From: Aquitalea aquatilis
Lineage (GTDB): Bacteria; Pseudomonadota; Gammaproteobacteria; Burkholderiales; Chromobacteriaceae
DNA: 64,000 nt
NCBI RefSeq assembly: GCF_005155025.1
Contig: NZ_CP039731.1
Coordinates: 3,100,001-3,164,000 of the forward strand
Direction of reading: 5' to 3'
The stretch's first letter is position 1. Each line of letters opens with the position of its first letter. Shown one piece after another: positions 9,046-17,900 of this stretch. The notes beneath the pieces are model-generated. The model did not search any database and was not told where the DNA came from. It saw only the letters and a list, made by a program, of their open reading frames with translations. The position numbers and the translations under genes are program-made.

Positions 9046-9145
9046 ACGTCTCATGCTGTGGGGGTACTGTCGACGGGTCGAATTGTGTGCTGAATTGCAC
9101 TACAACAAGGGGTGTGCACCAGCCGGCCTGGGCGCTGATGGGCAA

Positions 9146-9895
9146 ATGACAATAAACAAGGCTGCAGCAGTCAGCCGAATCCGGGGGAATGGTATGTGGC
9201 TGGCCGTGCTGACACTGGTCCTGGTGGGATGTACTGTCGCCGCACTGGCCGGCCTGCTGGGTGGTGCGCTGCGCCAGCATGATCCCGATGCCTTGGTCGG
9301 GCAGGGCATGCCGCCGGGTGACAGTGTGCTCGGCAAGGTGGCCGCCACCCGCAAAGCGCGTGATGACTCCTGGAGCCGCCGCCCCTGGCCTTACATCCGT
9401 GACCGGCTGACCTTTCCACCGCTGGATATCCCGGCGGTCATCCTGCATAGCACCATCACCCCCGGCAAGTGCTACCGCGTCGATCCCGCCACGCTGACCT
9501 GTACTTGCAGCTATTTCCTGCTGCGTGGATCAAGCGCGGCCATCGGTAGCAAGGAAAGACTTTGTCGCCATCTGCGCAAGGTGTACGCCGAGCGCGGCAC
9601 ACTGCCGGCCGTGGTCAATATGGTGCTGCTGGATGATGTTCATTTTTGCGAGACCGACCAGTTATGGTCGGGCGAGGTGGAGGGGGTGCCGGTGGCCATC
9701 GCCTGGCGCGAAGGCGACCCGTGGGTCACCATCTACACCCGCAGTAATGCACTCAATCAGTCGCCGGAATTCCAGCGCTACAACTTTCACCTTGATCATG
9801 CCAGCTGGTCAGATAGCCGCGCCCCCAAGTACAACGCAACTGCTATCCGCCAGATGCTGGCCGACTGGTTTGGCGACCGCAAACTGATGGCCTGA
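9146..9895 (+). CDS. Membrane-anchored protein with a SWIM-type zinc finger, function unknown
   Basis: The 249-residue protein has one N-terminal membrane anchor (about residues 17-42, preceded by Lys/Arg) and a soluble domain. Residues 109-142 fit the SWIM zinc-finger pattern CxC-xn-CxH: 'YRVDPATLTCTCSYF' supplies C119 and C121, and 'RLCRHLRKVY' supplies C140 and H142, with 18 residues between the pairs; C109 is an extra nearby cysteine. SWIM domains normally bind DNA or proteins in soluble enzymes, so attachment to a membrane helix is unusual. The C-terminal part matches nothing I recognise. Start ATG 9146 is preferred because it keeps positive residues before the anchor; ATG 9194 has the stronger ribosome site (GGGGGA). 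It lies beside the type VI locus but with no shown link. Confidence 0.7.
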   Translation: MTINKAAAVSRIRGNGMWLAVLTLVLVGCTVAALAGLLGGALRQHDPDALVGQGMPPGDSVLGKVAATRKARDDSWSRRPWPYIRDRLTFPPLDIPAVILHSTITPGKCYRVDPATLTCTCSYFLLRGSSAAIGSKERLCRHLRKVYAERGTLPAVVNMVLLDDVHFCETDQLWSGEVEGVPVAIAWREGDPWVTIYTRSNALNQSPEFQRYNFHLDHASWSDSRAPKYNATAIRQMLADWFGDRKLMA

Positions 9896-9902
9896 GCTGT
9901 GC

Positions 9903-10472
9903 TCAGCGCTTTCTCAGTGCTACCCGCATCGCTGCCCGTCGATTGGCCGGTAATTTGTCGACGTAGTTGATGGCCGTTTGGTCGTATTTGTCGGTTTCAT
10001 CCAGCGATGCGCCATGCGCAACAAGAGAGGCGACGATGGCCGGTGAGGACTCAAGCACCGCAATCATCAGTACGGTGATCCCGCTTGTGCGTGTATATGC
10101 ATTGACGTCTGCACCCTTGGTGATCAGATCCTCGACGATGCCAATATCCTTGGACTGTACCGCGTAAAACAATGGTGTGCGGCCATCGTAGCCATCGACA
10201 TTGGCATCCGCACCGGCCTGCAGCAGCACTTGTACCGCAGCGCGATTATGGCCTTCTATCGCATAAACCAATGCCGGCCTGGAAATATCGTCCAGCGATT
10301 GGTCAAGCTCACAGTGATGGTTCTTGATGTAGCTAACCACAGCGGATGCGTCGGCATGGCGCAGCAGTTGTTGCCAGTCTTCTTTGTTGCACGCTGCAAT
10401 GGTTTGTTGTGTGAGCAGCAGCATGCCAATGCTAAGCAGGCATCTATTCGAATAGTTTTTTACGTACGGCAT
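9903..10472 (-). CDS. Secreted ankyrin-repeat protein, probable lipoprotein
   Basis: The 189-residue protein has an N-terminal export signal; 'QTIAAC' gives a plausible lipobox (I-A-A-C), so it may be lipidated and periplasmic. Three to four ankyrin repeats follow: 'RPALVYAIEGHNRAAVQVLL', 'GRTPLFYAVQSKDIGIVEDL' and 'GITVLMIAVLESSPAIVASL', each with the GADxN-type turn ('AGADANVD', 'KGADVNAY', 'HGASLDET'). Ankyrin repeats mediate protein binding. It sits downstream of tssE on the same strand (92-bp gap) and may be transcribed with the T6SS genes. A role as a periplasmic immunity or accessory factor is possible, but no effector gene is visible beside it. Confidence 0.75.
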   Translation of the reverse strand: MPYVKNYSNRCLLSIGMLLLTQQTIAACNKEDWQQLLRHADASAVVSYIKNHHCELDQSLDDISRPALVYAIEGHNRAAVQVLLQAGADANVDGYDGRTPLFYAVQSKDIGIVEDLITKGADVNAYTRTSGITVLMIAVLESSPAIVASLVAHGASLDETDKYDQTAINYVDKLPANRRAAMRVALRKR

Positions 10473-10564
10473 CTAAAGTGTCACCATCAAGTCCGCCAAG
10501 CGTAGTTCTGTTTCCTGGTCATTCAGTTTGTAAGTGAAATGTCAGTAGCTCAGTCCACGCCTGT

Positions 10565-11044
10565 TTACTGCACCTTGTACACATTGGATGACAGTTGCAG
10601 CGTGGCATCAAAAGTGACTGGGGGGCGGTGCGGGTGGACTTTCAATACGGCATCTACCCGAAAGCGCAGGTGCCTTTCCATTTCGCGTGGCGCATCCAGA
10701 TTGACGCGCACCCTTGAAAGCCGGGGCTCGTGCGTTTCAATGGCGCGTCGCAATTGCTCGCGCAGCAGCTCCCGGTCATCCGGGTTCAACAGGCTGATGC
10801 CGCTAAGATCCGGAATCCCAAAACGCAGCATGCTGTTGCTGGCCAGCGGGTAGGCGTCGAACAAGTCGTCCAGCGGCATGGTGCGGGTGTTGAGCAGGGC
10901 TTCAAGATCGCGCGCCAGTGAGCGCTTGAATTGGGCGAGCTCGTAGAGCATGGCTTCGGGCTGGCGCGATCTGTCCGGTTCGTCATCCAGCAGGCGGTCG
11001 AGTACGGACGGCTGGATCAGGGCGTGGCGACTAAGAGTGCTCAT
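10565..11044 (-). CDS. tssE: T6SS baseplate protein TssE (gp25-like)
   Basis: The 159-residue protein has the gp25/GPW lysozyme-like fold of phage T4 baseplate wedge proteins. 'SVLDRLLDDEP' near the N-terminus, the 'NSMLRFGIPDLSGI' block and the C-terminal beta region match TssE. It joins the baseplate at the base of the contractile sheath. ATG 11044 leaves 1 bp after the tssL stop; a TTG at 11056 is less likely. It is the fourth T6SS gene of the minus-strand operon tssJ-K-L-E. Confidence 0.92.
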   Translation of the reverse strand: MSTLSRHALIQPSVLDRLLDDEPDRSRQPEAMLYELAQFKRSLARDLEALLNTRTMPLDDLFDAYPLASNSMLRFGIPDLSGISLLNPDDRELLREQLRRAIETHEPRLSRVRVNLDAPREMERHLRFRVDAVLKVHPHRPPVTFDATLQLSSNVYKVQ

Positions 11045-11045
11045 G

Positions 11046-11750
11046 TCAGCTGGCAAACAGTTTGCCCAGCTGCTTGGCCAGCAACCAGCGATAGGTCATG
11101 AAGATGCCGCTGCCCGCAATCGCCAGCAAGGCGAAGTACAGCCACAAGGGGAGCTCGTGCCGGACAAAGGCCTGAAAACGCTGCGGCAGTTGGGCATTAG
11201 GAGAGAATTCTGCTTTCCCGCCACGTACTTGCTGAATTTCCTGCGCCAGTTTGTGGGTCAGGTAGCCCAGCTTTTCTTCGCCCTCCAGCAGATATTTGCC
11301 TTGAAAGCCCAGCAGCAGGCAGCTGTAGAACACTTCTAATGGCTCGATCTGCTGCGCCGGCTCCAGTCGTAATTGTTCCAGTCTGCTGAAAAAACCCTCA
11401 CCCGCCAGATGTTCGCCAAACAGACGCAACTGCAAGGGCATGCGTTCCCATTCGTCGCGCAAGGGAAAGTCCGATGACAGAATGATTTCATCCATCAGTG
11501 CGCAAAAAGCGTATTTGGAGTAGTTGACCGCATTCATATCCTTGTTGAAATTGCGCGCGGTTTTCTCGTATTGCGCCAGGAACTGGTCCACGCGGCGATT
11601 GAACTCCACTGCACTGCCGGGAGCATTGCCGTCTTTCAGCAAAAACAGCAGGTAAATGCCGTCTTCCAGCATCTCGCGCAGGCTGGGCGCCGCAGAGGGG
11701 GTAACGGCCAGTGGGCGTTCTTGGTTGGGGAGGGCGGTAGTTTGGTTCAT
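11046..11750 (-). CDS. tssL: T6SS inner-membrane complex protein TssL (DotU family)
   Basis: The 234-residue protein has a DotU cytoplasmic domain with 'YSKYAFCALMDEIILSS' and 'FGEHLAGEGFFSRLEQL', and a C-terminal membrane anchor near residues 202-222 ('LWLYFALLAIAGSGIFM'). TssL binds TssM and TssJ to form the trans-envelope complex. There is no peptidoglycan-binding extension, so anchoring to the cell wall must come from another protein. ATG 11750 has AAGG just upstream and a 7-bp gap from tssK. Confidence 0.93.
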   Translation of the reverse strand: MNQTTALPNQERPLAVTPSAAPSLREMLEDGIYLLFLLKDGNAPGSAVEFNRRVDQFLAQYEKTARNFNKDMNAVNYSKYAFCALMDEIILSSDFPLRDEWERMPLQLRLFGEHLAGEGFFSRLEQLRLEPAQQIEPLEVFYSCLLLGFQGKYLLEGEEKLGYLTHKLAQEIQQVRGGKAEFSPNAQLPQRFQAFVRHELPLWLYFALLAIAGSGIFMTYRWLLAKQLGKLFAS

Positions 11751-11757
11751 GGCCTTA

Positions 11758-13104
11758 TCAACGGAAAACGGCAATCAGCTCTAGTGACAGATTGGCGAGG
11801 GTTTGCGGGAGGTAGATGCAGATGCTGCGTGATTGCAGCATGCGGCCAAAAATATCCCCGTGCGGTTCGAGTGCGAAGTAATGGTTGCCAACACGCACCG
11901 GCACGGCAGAGGGCGTTTGCGCAGCATGGCTGAGTGCTACGCCACGCAGCGCCGAGTTAAGGATTTTTTCCACATCATCCGGGGCGCCAATCTTGAGTTT
12001 GAGCGGCACGCTGTCGATTACCTGGCTGGCTGGCATCTCGCTTTGTACTGACAGGTAGAAATCGACGTTATCCAGTAAGCGGTCGCTTTCCAGTCGGCCA
12101 ATAAAGAAGGATGGCTTGGGTGAATGCAAGGGAATGATGGTGTAGCGCGCCGAGATGACAGTTTCCAGTAGTTCGCGGATTTGCTGGTCCAGCACCGGCA
12201 GTACCAGATGCAGTTGGTCATGCCGGTAGGCGGGAATGTCCGACAAGGTATACAGGGTGGCGAAGGTCTGCAGCTCGCCGCAGAACTCCGCGAGTGCCAT
12301 ATAAAGCTCCTCCGGGTGTAACGGGCTGCTTTGTGACAGATGGCGCAGTCGGGCGAAGTTGCGATTTACCGTATGCAATAGCCAGAAAGAGCTGATGTCA
12401 GTTGAACCGTATTCAACAACACTCTTTGATCTTTCTCGGTGGCTATTGCTTAAGGACTGGTTCTTCACTAGCAAAATGTCCAATAGCCGGCGCAACAACT
12501 GCTGAATCTCGGTTGAACCTTCTGTAGTAAGAAGAGGAGGAATGAAGCCGGCGCAAATACGCCATTGCCCTGTTGCGTCCTTTTCCAGTTGGCAAAGCGG
12601 AACAGATTCGTAGCCGTCACGATTTTCTTCCTCGAACATCAGCTTTACGTCGAGTTCAAGTGTGCTGACATCGGCTTCCAGCGCCTGTGTATACAGATCG
12701 GCGATTTCACTGTTGTTGCTGACGAAGCGAGTCGGGCGGTTGAGCGCCTCGCCGTTGCGGGTGTTCCCGCCGTAAGGCTGCAACTGGGCAAGACAGGCGT
12801 AGAGGGTGGTCTTGATGCCAAGTTGGGGAATGGTGGCGCACTCTCTGGACAAGGGAAGTGCTGCATTACCTGGTGCCTGGTACAGGGTGCCGTCACGAAA
12901 CAGCAGCGTCAGGGCATCGATACGCACCATGCCGGCTTTGAGCGCAGTTTCATCAAGCAGCAGATGACTGACTCCCCAGCGATGACGGCCGGAATACTGT
13001 AGTAGCTGTGCGCTTTTTTGTTCTAGGAACAAGGACTGTTGCTGGAAATGCTGTGGCCGCAAAAACATGCCTTCGCCCCACAGAACTCTTTTTGCATATT
13101 GCAT
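11758..13104 (-). CDS. tssK: T6SS baseplate adaptor TssK
   Basis: The 448-residue protein starts 'MQYAKRVLWGEGMFLRPQHF', nearly the family consensus, and has the expected length (about 445). TssK forms trimers that join the baseplate wedge (TssEFG) to the TssJLM membrane complex and resembles phage receptor-binding proteins. ATG 13104 is chosen by that consensus although the open frame reaches 13149. A 204-bp AT-rich gap separates it from tssJ, so it may have its own promoter. Confidence 0.93.
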   Translation of the reverse strand: MQYAKRVLWGEGMFLRPQHFQQQSLFLEQKSAQLLQYSGRHRWGVSHLLLDETALKAGMVRIDALTLLFRDGTLYQAPGNAALPLSRECATIPQLGIKTTLYACLAQLQPYGGNTRNGEALNRPTRFVSNNSEIADLYTQALEADVSTLELDVKLMFEEENRDGYESVPLCQLEKDATGQWRICAGFIPPLLTTEGSTEIQQLLRRLLDILLVKNQSLSNSHRERSKSVVEYGSTDISSFWLLHTVNRNFARLRHLSQSSPLHPEELYMALAEFCGELQTFATLYTLSDIPAYRHDQLHLVLPVLDQQIRELLETVISARYTIIPLHSPKPSFFIGRLESDRLLDNVDFYLSVQSEMPASQVIDSVPLKLKIGAPDDVEKILNSALRGVALSHAAQTPSAVPVRVGNHYFALEPHGDIFGRMLQSRSICIYLPQTLANLSLELIAVFR

Positions 13105-13308
13105 CTTGTGATGACCTTGCATTTGCAACTGAAGATCAATGCGGCGCATTGATTTTTGCAGTGCTTTTAAGGGATTTTACTTAGTAAAAATATCATTTGT
13201 CATATTTATGGCAAATGGAATGCGCATAGTGATAATTAAATATTCAATTAATGGACTAATAACAATCGTTGTTAAATTGCAACAGAGCGCAATTATTTGC
13301 AGGGTAAA
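13105..13308. other. AT-rich spacer between tssJ and tssK
   Basis: This stretch (for example 13180-13300) is far richer in A/T than the surrounding genes, with many T/A runs. It could carry a secondary promoter for tssK-L-E or a binding site for an H-NS-like silencer. No exact promoter can be defined by eye. Confidence 0.4.
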
Positions 13309-13842
13309 TCAACGCCGCTTGCTGGTGCACTCGGCTGGAGGCTGTGATGATTGCCCCGGAATTGCGATGTTCTTGGCGGTCACTGGCAGCAGGTAGCAAT
13401 CGGCAGCCTTGAAGATTAGTCCACGGCTCTTGATGGCATCGGCGTCAAACAGCAGCCGCCAGTAAGCGGAGTCCGGTTGTCTGAAAAAGCCGACCACGCC
13501 GACGTAGCGGGTTTCTTCGCCGATGGTCTCACTGTCGGTCACTGACTTTCCCGGAATCATGGTCAGTTCTTTGCTGGAAATGAGGGTGTTTCCTAGCAGA
13601 TCCTGCTCTGTTTTCCCGGCCAGCAGGGCATCCATGGTCATCCTGTTGAATGCTTCGGCACTACGCAATTGGTAGATGTGCACTACCACCGATAGCGGTT
13701 TTCCTTGTGCATCGCGGTTGAGACCGACGGTGCTTTCCCCGTGGATGGCTATCATTTTTGGGCCGCTGCAGGCGCTCAGCATCAGCGGGATTGCGATGCC
13801 TGCCAGCAGGCTTTTGCGATGACTTTTCAAACTAAATGTCAT
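13309..13842 (-). CDS. tssJ: T6SS outer-membrane lipoprotein TssJ
   Basis: The 177-residue lipoprotein has a signal peptide ending in the lipobox 'MLSAC' (Cys25). The mature part is a transthyretin-like beta sandwich with 'VVVHIYQLRSAEAFNRM' and 'YVGVVGFFRQPDSAYWR', both typical of TssJ. It sits in the outer membrane facing the periplasm and recruits TssM. It is the first gene of the minus-strand T6SS operon, divergent from the peptidase gene at 14021. Confidence 0.93.
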   Translation of the reverse strand: MTFSLKSHRKSLLAGIAIPLMLSACSGPKMIAIHGESTVGLNRDAQGKPLSVVVHIYQLRSAEAFNRMTMDALLAGKTEQDLLGNTLISSKELTMIPGKSVTDSETIGEETRYVGVVGFFRQPDSAYWRLLFDADAIKSRGLIFKAADCYLLPVTAKNIAIPGQSSQPPAECTSKRR

Positions 13843-14020
13843 TGGACAATGCTCGTTCCTGATTGAAAAAACCGCATAGCATATTCTATCGGTACTTTTA
13901 CTAGTGCTTACAGTTATCTTTTCAGCAGAATAAATTACATTATAATATTCTTTTTGCGTATTGTTACATATTGTGATAATACTTTAAATGCAATTATGAT
14001 TCTCGGGTGTTGATTGTGTC
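13843..14020. promoter_or_regulatory. Divergent AT-rich control region of the type VI secretion locus
   Basis: The 178-bp gap separates tssJ (leftward) from the tagX-like gene (rightward). It is strongly AT-rich with several TATAAT-like boxes (for example TATAAT at 13941-13946). The contrast with the GC-rich coding DNA suits control by an H-NS/MvaT-type silencer. Which box is used in which direction cannot be told from sequence alone. Confidence 0.55.
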
Positions 14021-14893
14021 ATGCAGATGATTTTTGCCTTGCCGGTACTGGTGGCCTTGCTTGTACTGCTGTTGGCGTGGGTCGGCTGGCGTTACTTCTT
14101 GGGCGCGGGTGCGCAGGGGCAGGCTCATCAGCTTCAGGCCTCGCAGGCTGCTGAGGTGGTGCTGTCAAAACCCTTGTTGAGTATGGAGGAAGCGGTTGAC
14201 TTGAGAACGCTGCCTGCAGGGCCAGTTGCCAGTGCTCAGGTAAAAAGTCCGGTGGTCAATCACAGCTTTCGCTGGTTGCTGCTTCCCTTGTTGTCATTGC
14301 CGCTAGTGGGTTTGGGTGTGCTGCTGGTGTTGAATATGGGGCGCTACTATCAGCGGCCGGACTATGTGGCACAGGGCTATGCCCAGGCCGAGCGTATCAA
14401 GCAGACGCTGCGGGAAGAAAAACTGGTGCCACCGCCGGCTTTGCCGCCAGCTGCTTTTGTCGACGCCCAAGCAGAGAGGCCTAGTCTGGATATCAATCAT
14501 GCCAGCCGTGATTGGAGTCGCTTGAATCCGGCTTTCGTGCAAACGGTATTGCATGTGATGGCATCGATGAAAGAGCGTGGTTTTTCCATGGTTTTGCTGG
14601 AAGGCTATCGCAGTCCTGAGCGTCAGAATGCGCTGGCAGGACAAGGCAATCATGTGACCCAGGCCAAAGGCGGGGAGAGCAAGCATCAATACGGTTTGGC
14701 CGTCGATCTGGCCCCGATCCGTAATGGCAAAGTGGTGATATCCGAGCGTGATCCGTGGGCCATGCAAGCGTATCAAGCCTTGGGTGAGGAGTCGCAAGCA
14801 GCCGGCCTTACCTGGGGTGGTAATTGGAGTTTCAAGGATTTTGGCCATATCGAACAGACAGGCTCGATTCGAGCTTTGCTGGCTAAAAAATAG
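14021..14893 (+). CDS. TagX-like T6SS-associated peptidoglycan peptidase (M15/VanY family)
   Basis: The 290-residue protein has two membrane segments (about residues 3-24 and 87-107) and a periplasmic M15 peptidase domain. Zinc and catalytic motifs are visible: 'EGYRSPERQNALA', 'SKHQYGLAVDLAP' (HxxGxAxD) and 'FKDFGHIE' (final zinc histidine), with 'GLTWGGNW' between. In Acinetobacter, TagX is an L,D-endopeptidase of this family that opens the peptidoglycan for T6SS assembly. Location between the tss operons supports the same role here. It is 25 bp upstream of tssM and probably co-transcribed. Identity with TagX is by family and context. Confidence 0.82.
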   Translation: MQMIFALPVLVALLVLLLAWVGWRYFLGAGAQGQAHQLQASQAAEVVLSKPLLSMEEAVDLRTLPAGPVASAQVKSPVVNHSFRWLLLPLLSLPLVGLGVLLVLNMGRYYQRPDYVAQGYAQAERIKQTLREEKLVPPPALPPAAFVDAQAERPSLDINHASRDWSRLNPAFVQTVLHVMASMKERGFSMVLLEGYRSPERQNALAGQGNHVTQAKGGESKHQYGLAVDLAPIRNGKVVISERDPWAMQAYQALGEESQAAGLTWGGNWSFKDFGHIEQTGSIRALLAKK

Positions 14894-14918
14894 CCCTTCT
14901 TTTAATTTTTGCTAAGTG

Positions 14919-17900
14919 ATGGTTATGCAAGGTTGGCTTCGGCACGGAAAAGTGGCATCGGCAATCGGTTTTCTGATTCTGATTGCTCTGATTTGGTTTA
15001 TCGGTCCCTGGATGGGTCTGGCTTCCCAGGAAGCTCGCCTCGGCTGGATTCTCGGGGTAATGCTGCTATGGGTACTAAGCTTGCTGGTAGGGCAGGTGCT
15101 GACTCGCCGTGCGGGTGGCTTACTGGAAAAGATGCTGCGCAAGCAAGCCGATGACGCGGTAATCGGTGCCGATGCCGGCAAGCGGGCCGAGGTGACGATG
15201 CTGCGGCAGAAGCTGCTGGCGGCTGTGGATACCCTGAAAAAGTCCAAGCTTGGCAGCAGCAGTGGTAGTGCAGCGCTATACGAACTGCCTTGGTACATGA
15301 TTATCGGCCACCCTGCCGCGGGCAAGAGTTCGGCGATTCTGCAGTCTGGGCTCACTTTTCCGTTTAGCGATAAGAGTGGCATCCAGGGGGTGGGTGGAAC
15401 GCGCAATTGCGATTGGTTCTTCTCTACCGAAGGGGTGTTGCTGGATACCGCCGGCCGTTATGCGACGCATACCGAAGATCGTGTGGAGTGGCTGGAATTC
15501 CTCAAGTTATTGAAAAAGTACCGGGCTAAGGCACCGGTAAATGGCATCCTGATCGCCATCAGCCTGCCCGAGTTGGCTCAGCATAATAGTGAAGGCTTCG
15601 CTACCTACGCTCGGCAGATTCGCGAGCGTATTCATGAAATGTGCAATACCTTCGGTGCACAGGTGCCTGTGTATCTGATGTTTACCAAGCTGGATTTGCT
15701 GGGTGGTTTTGGCCAGTTCTTCCTGGATGCCGACGACGAAGCGCGTGCCCAGGTATGGGGTGCCACCTTGTCTGCAGAGCAGGGTAATGGTTTTGATGTT
15801 GGTACTGTTGTGGCGCAGCAGTTTGAATTGCTGTACCGCGGCCTGGTTCAGCTTGGAGAAGACAAGCTGGTGCAGTATCGCGGCAGCCAGGTGAAGCCTG
15901 CCCACTTTGCTTTTCCGATTGAATTTCATGGGCTTAAGCCGGCAGTTGTCAAATTCATCAAGCTGTTGCATGAAGAAGATCCCTATCACGCACGGCCCCT
16001 GTTGCGCGGCTTTTACTTCACCAGTGCACTGCAGGAAGGTGTGCCGCGCATCGTGGCCGCCAATCGCGTGCAGGGCCAGTTTGATCTCAGCCCTTTGAGC
16101 AAGGACGCCAAACAGCCGCCGTCTTCGTACAGTTTTTTCTTGCGCGACTTCTTTCGCGATGTCCTTTTCCCGGATCAGCATCTGATTTCACGGCAGACCG
16201 CACCCGGTGGCGGGCGTTTGCGCATGGCCATGATGGGTATTGGTGTATTGCTGTTGGCGGGACTGGCCGGGGTATGGTCGTGGACCTATATCGGCAACCA
16301 GCGGCTGATCGAACAAATCGCGGCTGAGCGTGTTGAAGCCGGCAAATTGGCGGCTAGTGGCCAGCTGTATAATAAATTGAAGTCTTTGCAGCTGCTGCAG
16401 CAACGTCTGGAAGAGTTGCAGGCTTATCGCAAGAATGGCGCGCCGTGGCAGCTTGCCTGGGGGCTGTACCAGGGCGATGCGCTGGAAGCCGGGCTGCGTG
16501 CTGAGTATTTTGCTGGTTTGAAGCAAGTGATGTTGCAACCGGTACAGCGCAATCTGGAAGCCACTCTGGTGGCCTACAAACCGCAAGCGGAAGCTGCGCC
16601 TGTTGTTGTTAAGCCCGTGCCAGTGGTCACCGATATGCCCAAGCCCGTGGCAAAACCGCCAGTCAAGCCCAAACCGCGTCCGCCGCGCCATGGCAACAGC
16701 CTGCCCAATATCAAGTTGAGCGCGCTGGACTGGTCACAGAAAGCGACTGCTGCCGAGAGTTCCAGCCCTACCGCAGAAGCTGTGCCGGCCACGACCACAA
16801 ACAATCAGTCGCGCCAGCTCGATGCCGGCTACAACGCACTGAAAACCTATCTGATGCTGCATGATCACAAGCGTATGGATGAGGCGCACCTGATTGACCA
16901 GATTCCGCGGTACTGGCGGCCCTACCTGGAAAGTCAGCATGGGCAGTATTCCGTGGACGAGGTCATGGGTGTTGCCGAGAAACTGGTGGCCTTTTATGTC
17001 AGCCAGATCCATGAACCAGACCTGCCGGTCATCGAAAACAACGCTCAGGTCGTCTCCGCTGCACGTGAAGTGCTACGGGGCTCTTACAAGCATCTTTCTG
17101 CCGAAGAGCGGGTGTACAACGAAATTCGCGCTCGCGCCAATACCCGCTTTGCCCCTTTGACGGTTGCCCGCATCCTTGATAATCGCGATCTGGACATCAT
17201 GGCCAGTAGCCAAATGGTTGAAGGTGCGTTTACCAGAGAAGCCTGGAATACCTACGTCAAAACTGCGATAGATGAGGCGAGCAAGGGTGAAATCCGTGGT
17301 GATGACTGGGTGCTGGCCTCCTCGATTCAGGACAATCTGGGGCGTGATGGCAATATCGAGAAAAACCGTGCAGCCTTGATGGCGCTTTATCGTGCTCAAT
17401 ATATCGCGGCCTGGAAAAAATTCTTGCCGGGTGTCACCACGCGCGACTTTACCAGCCCTGCGCAATCGGCATCGGCATTGACTCGCCTGGCAGACAAGCA
17501 AAACTCGCCGGTGAAGCTGATTCTGGCGCGTGCCGCAGTGGAGACGGCCTGGGATAACCCGTCAGAACTGAATCGCTCGCTGGAAAATGCCAAGCAATCG
17601 GTGCTGGAGAAAACGGCCGATTTCATCAAGGGTAATGACGGGCAGACACAGCCCAAAACCGATAAGCAATATGGCGAGGTAGGGCAGGTATTTGCCGGAG
17701 TAGCCTTGCTGGTCAAGGGGGATAATCCGCCCATCAATGGCTATCTTGATCAACTGGCCAAGCTCAAGGCCAAGCTGGCGGGAATTGCATCTACCGACGA
17801 ACCCGGTCCGCAGGCTCGCAATACCCTGCAAGCCACGCTGAATGGGTCTGGCTCGGAATTGGCCGATACAACGTCCTATGTCGACAACTCCCTGCTCAGT

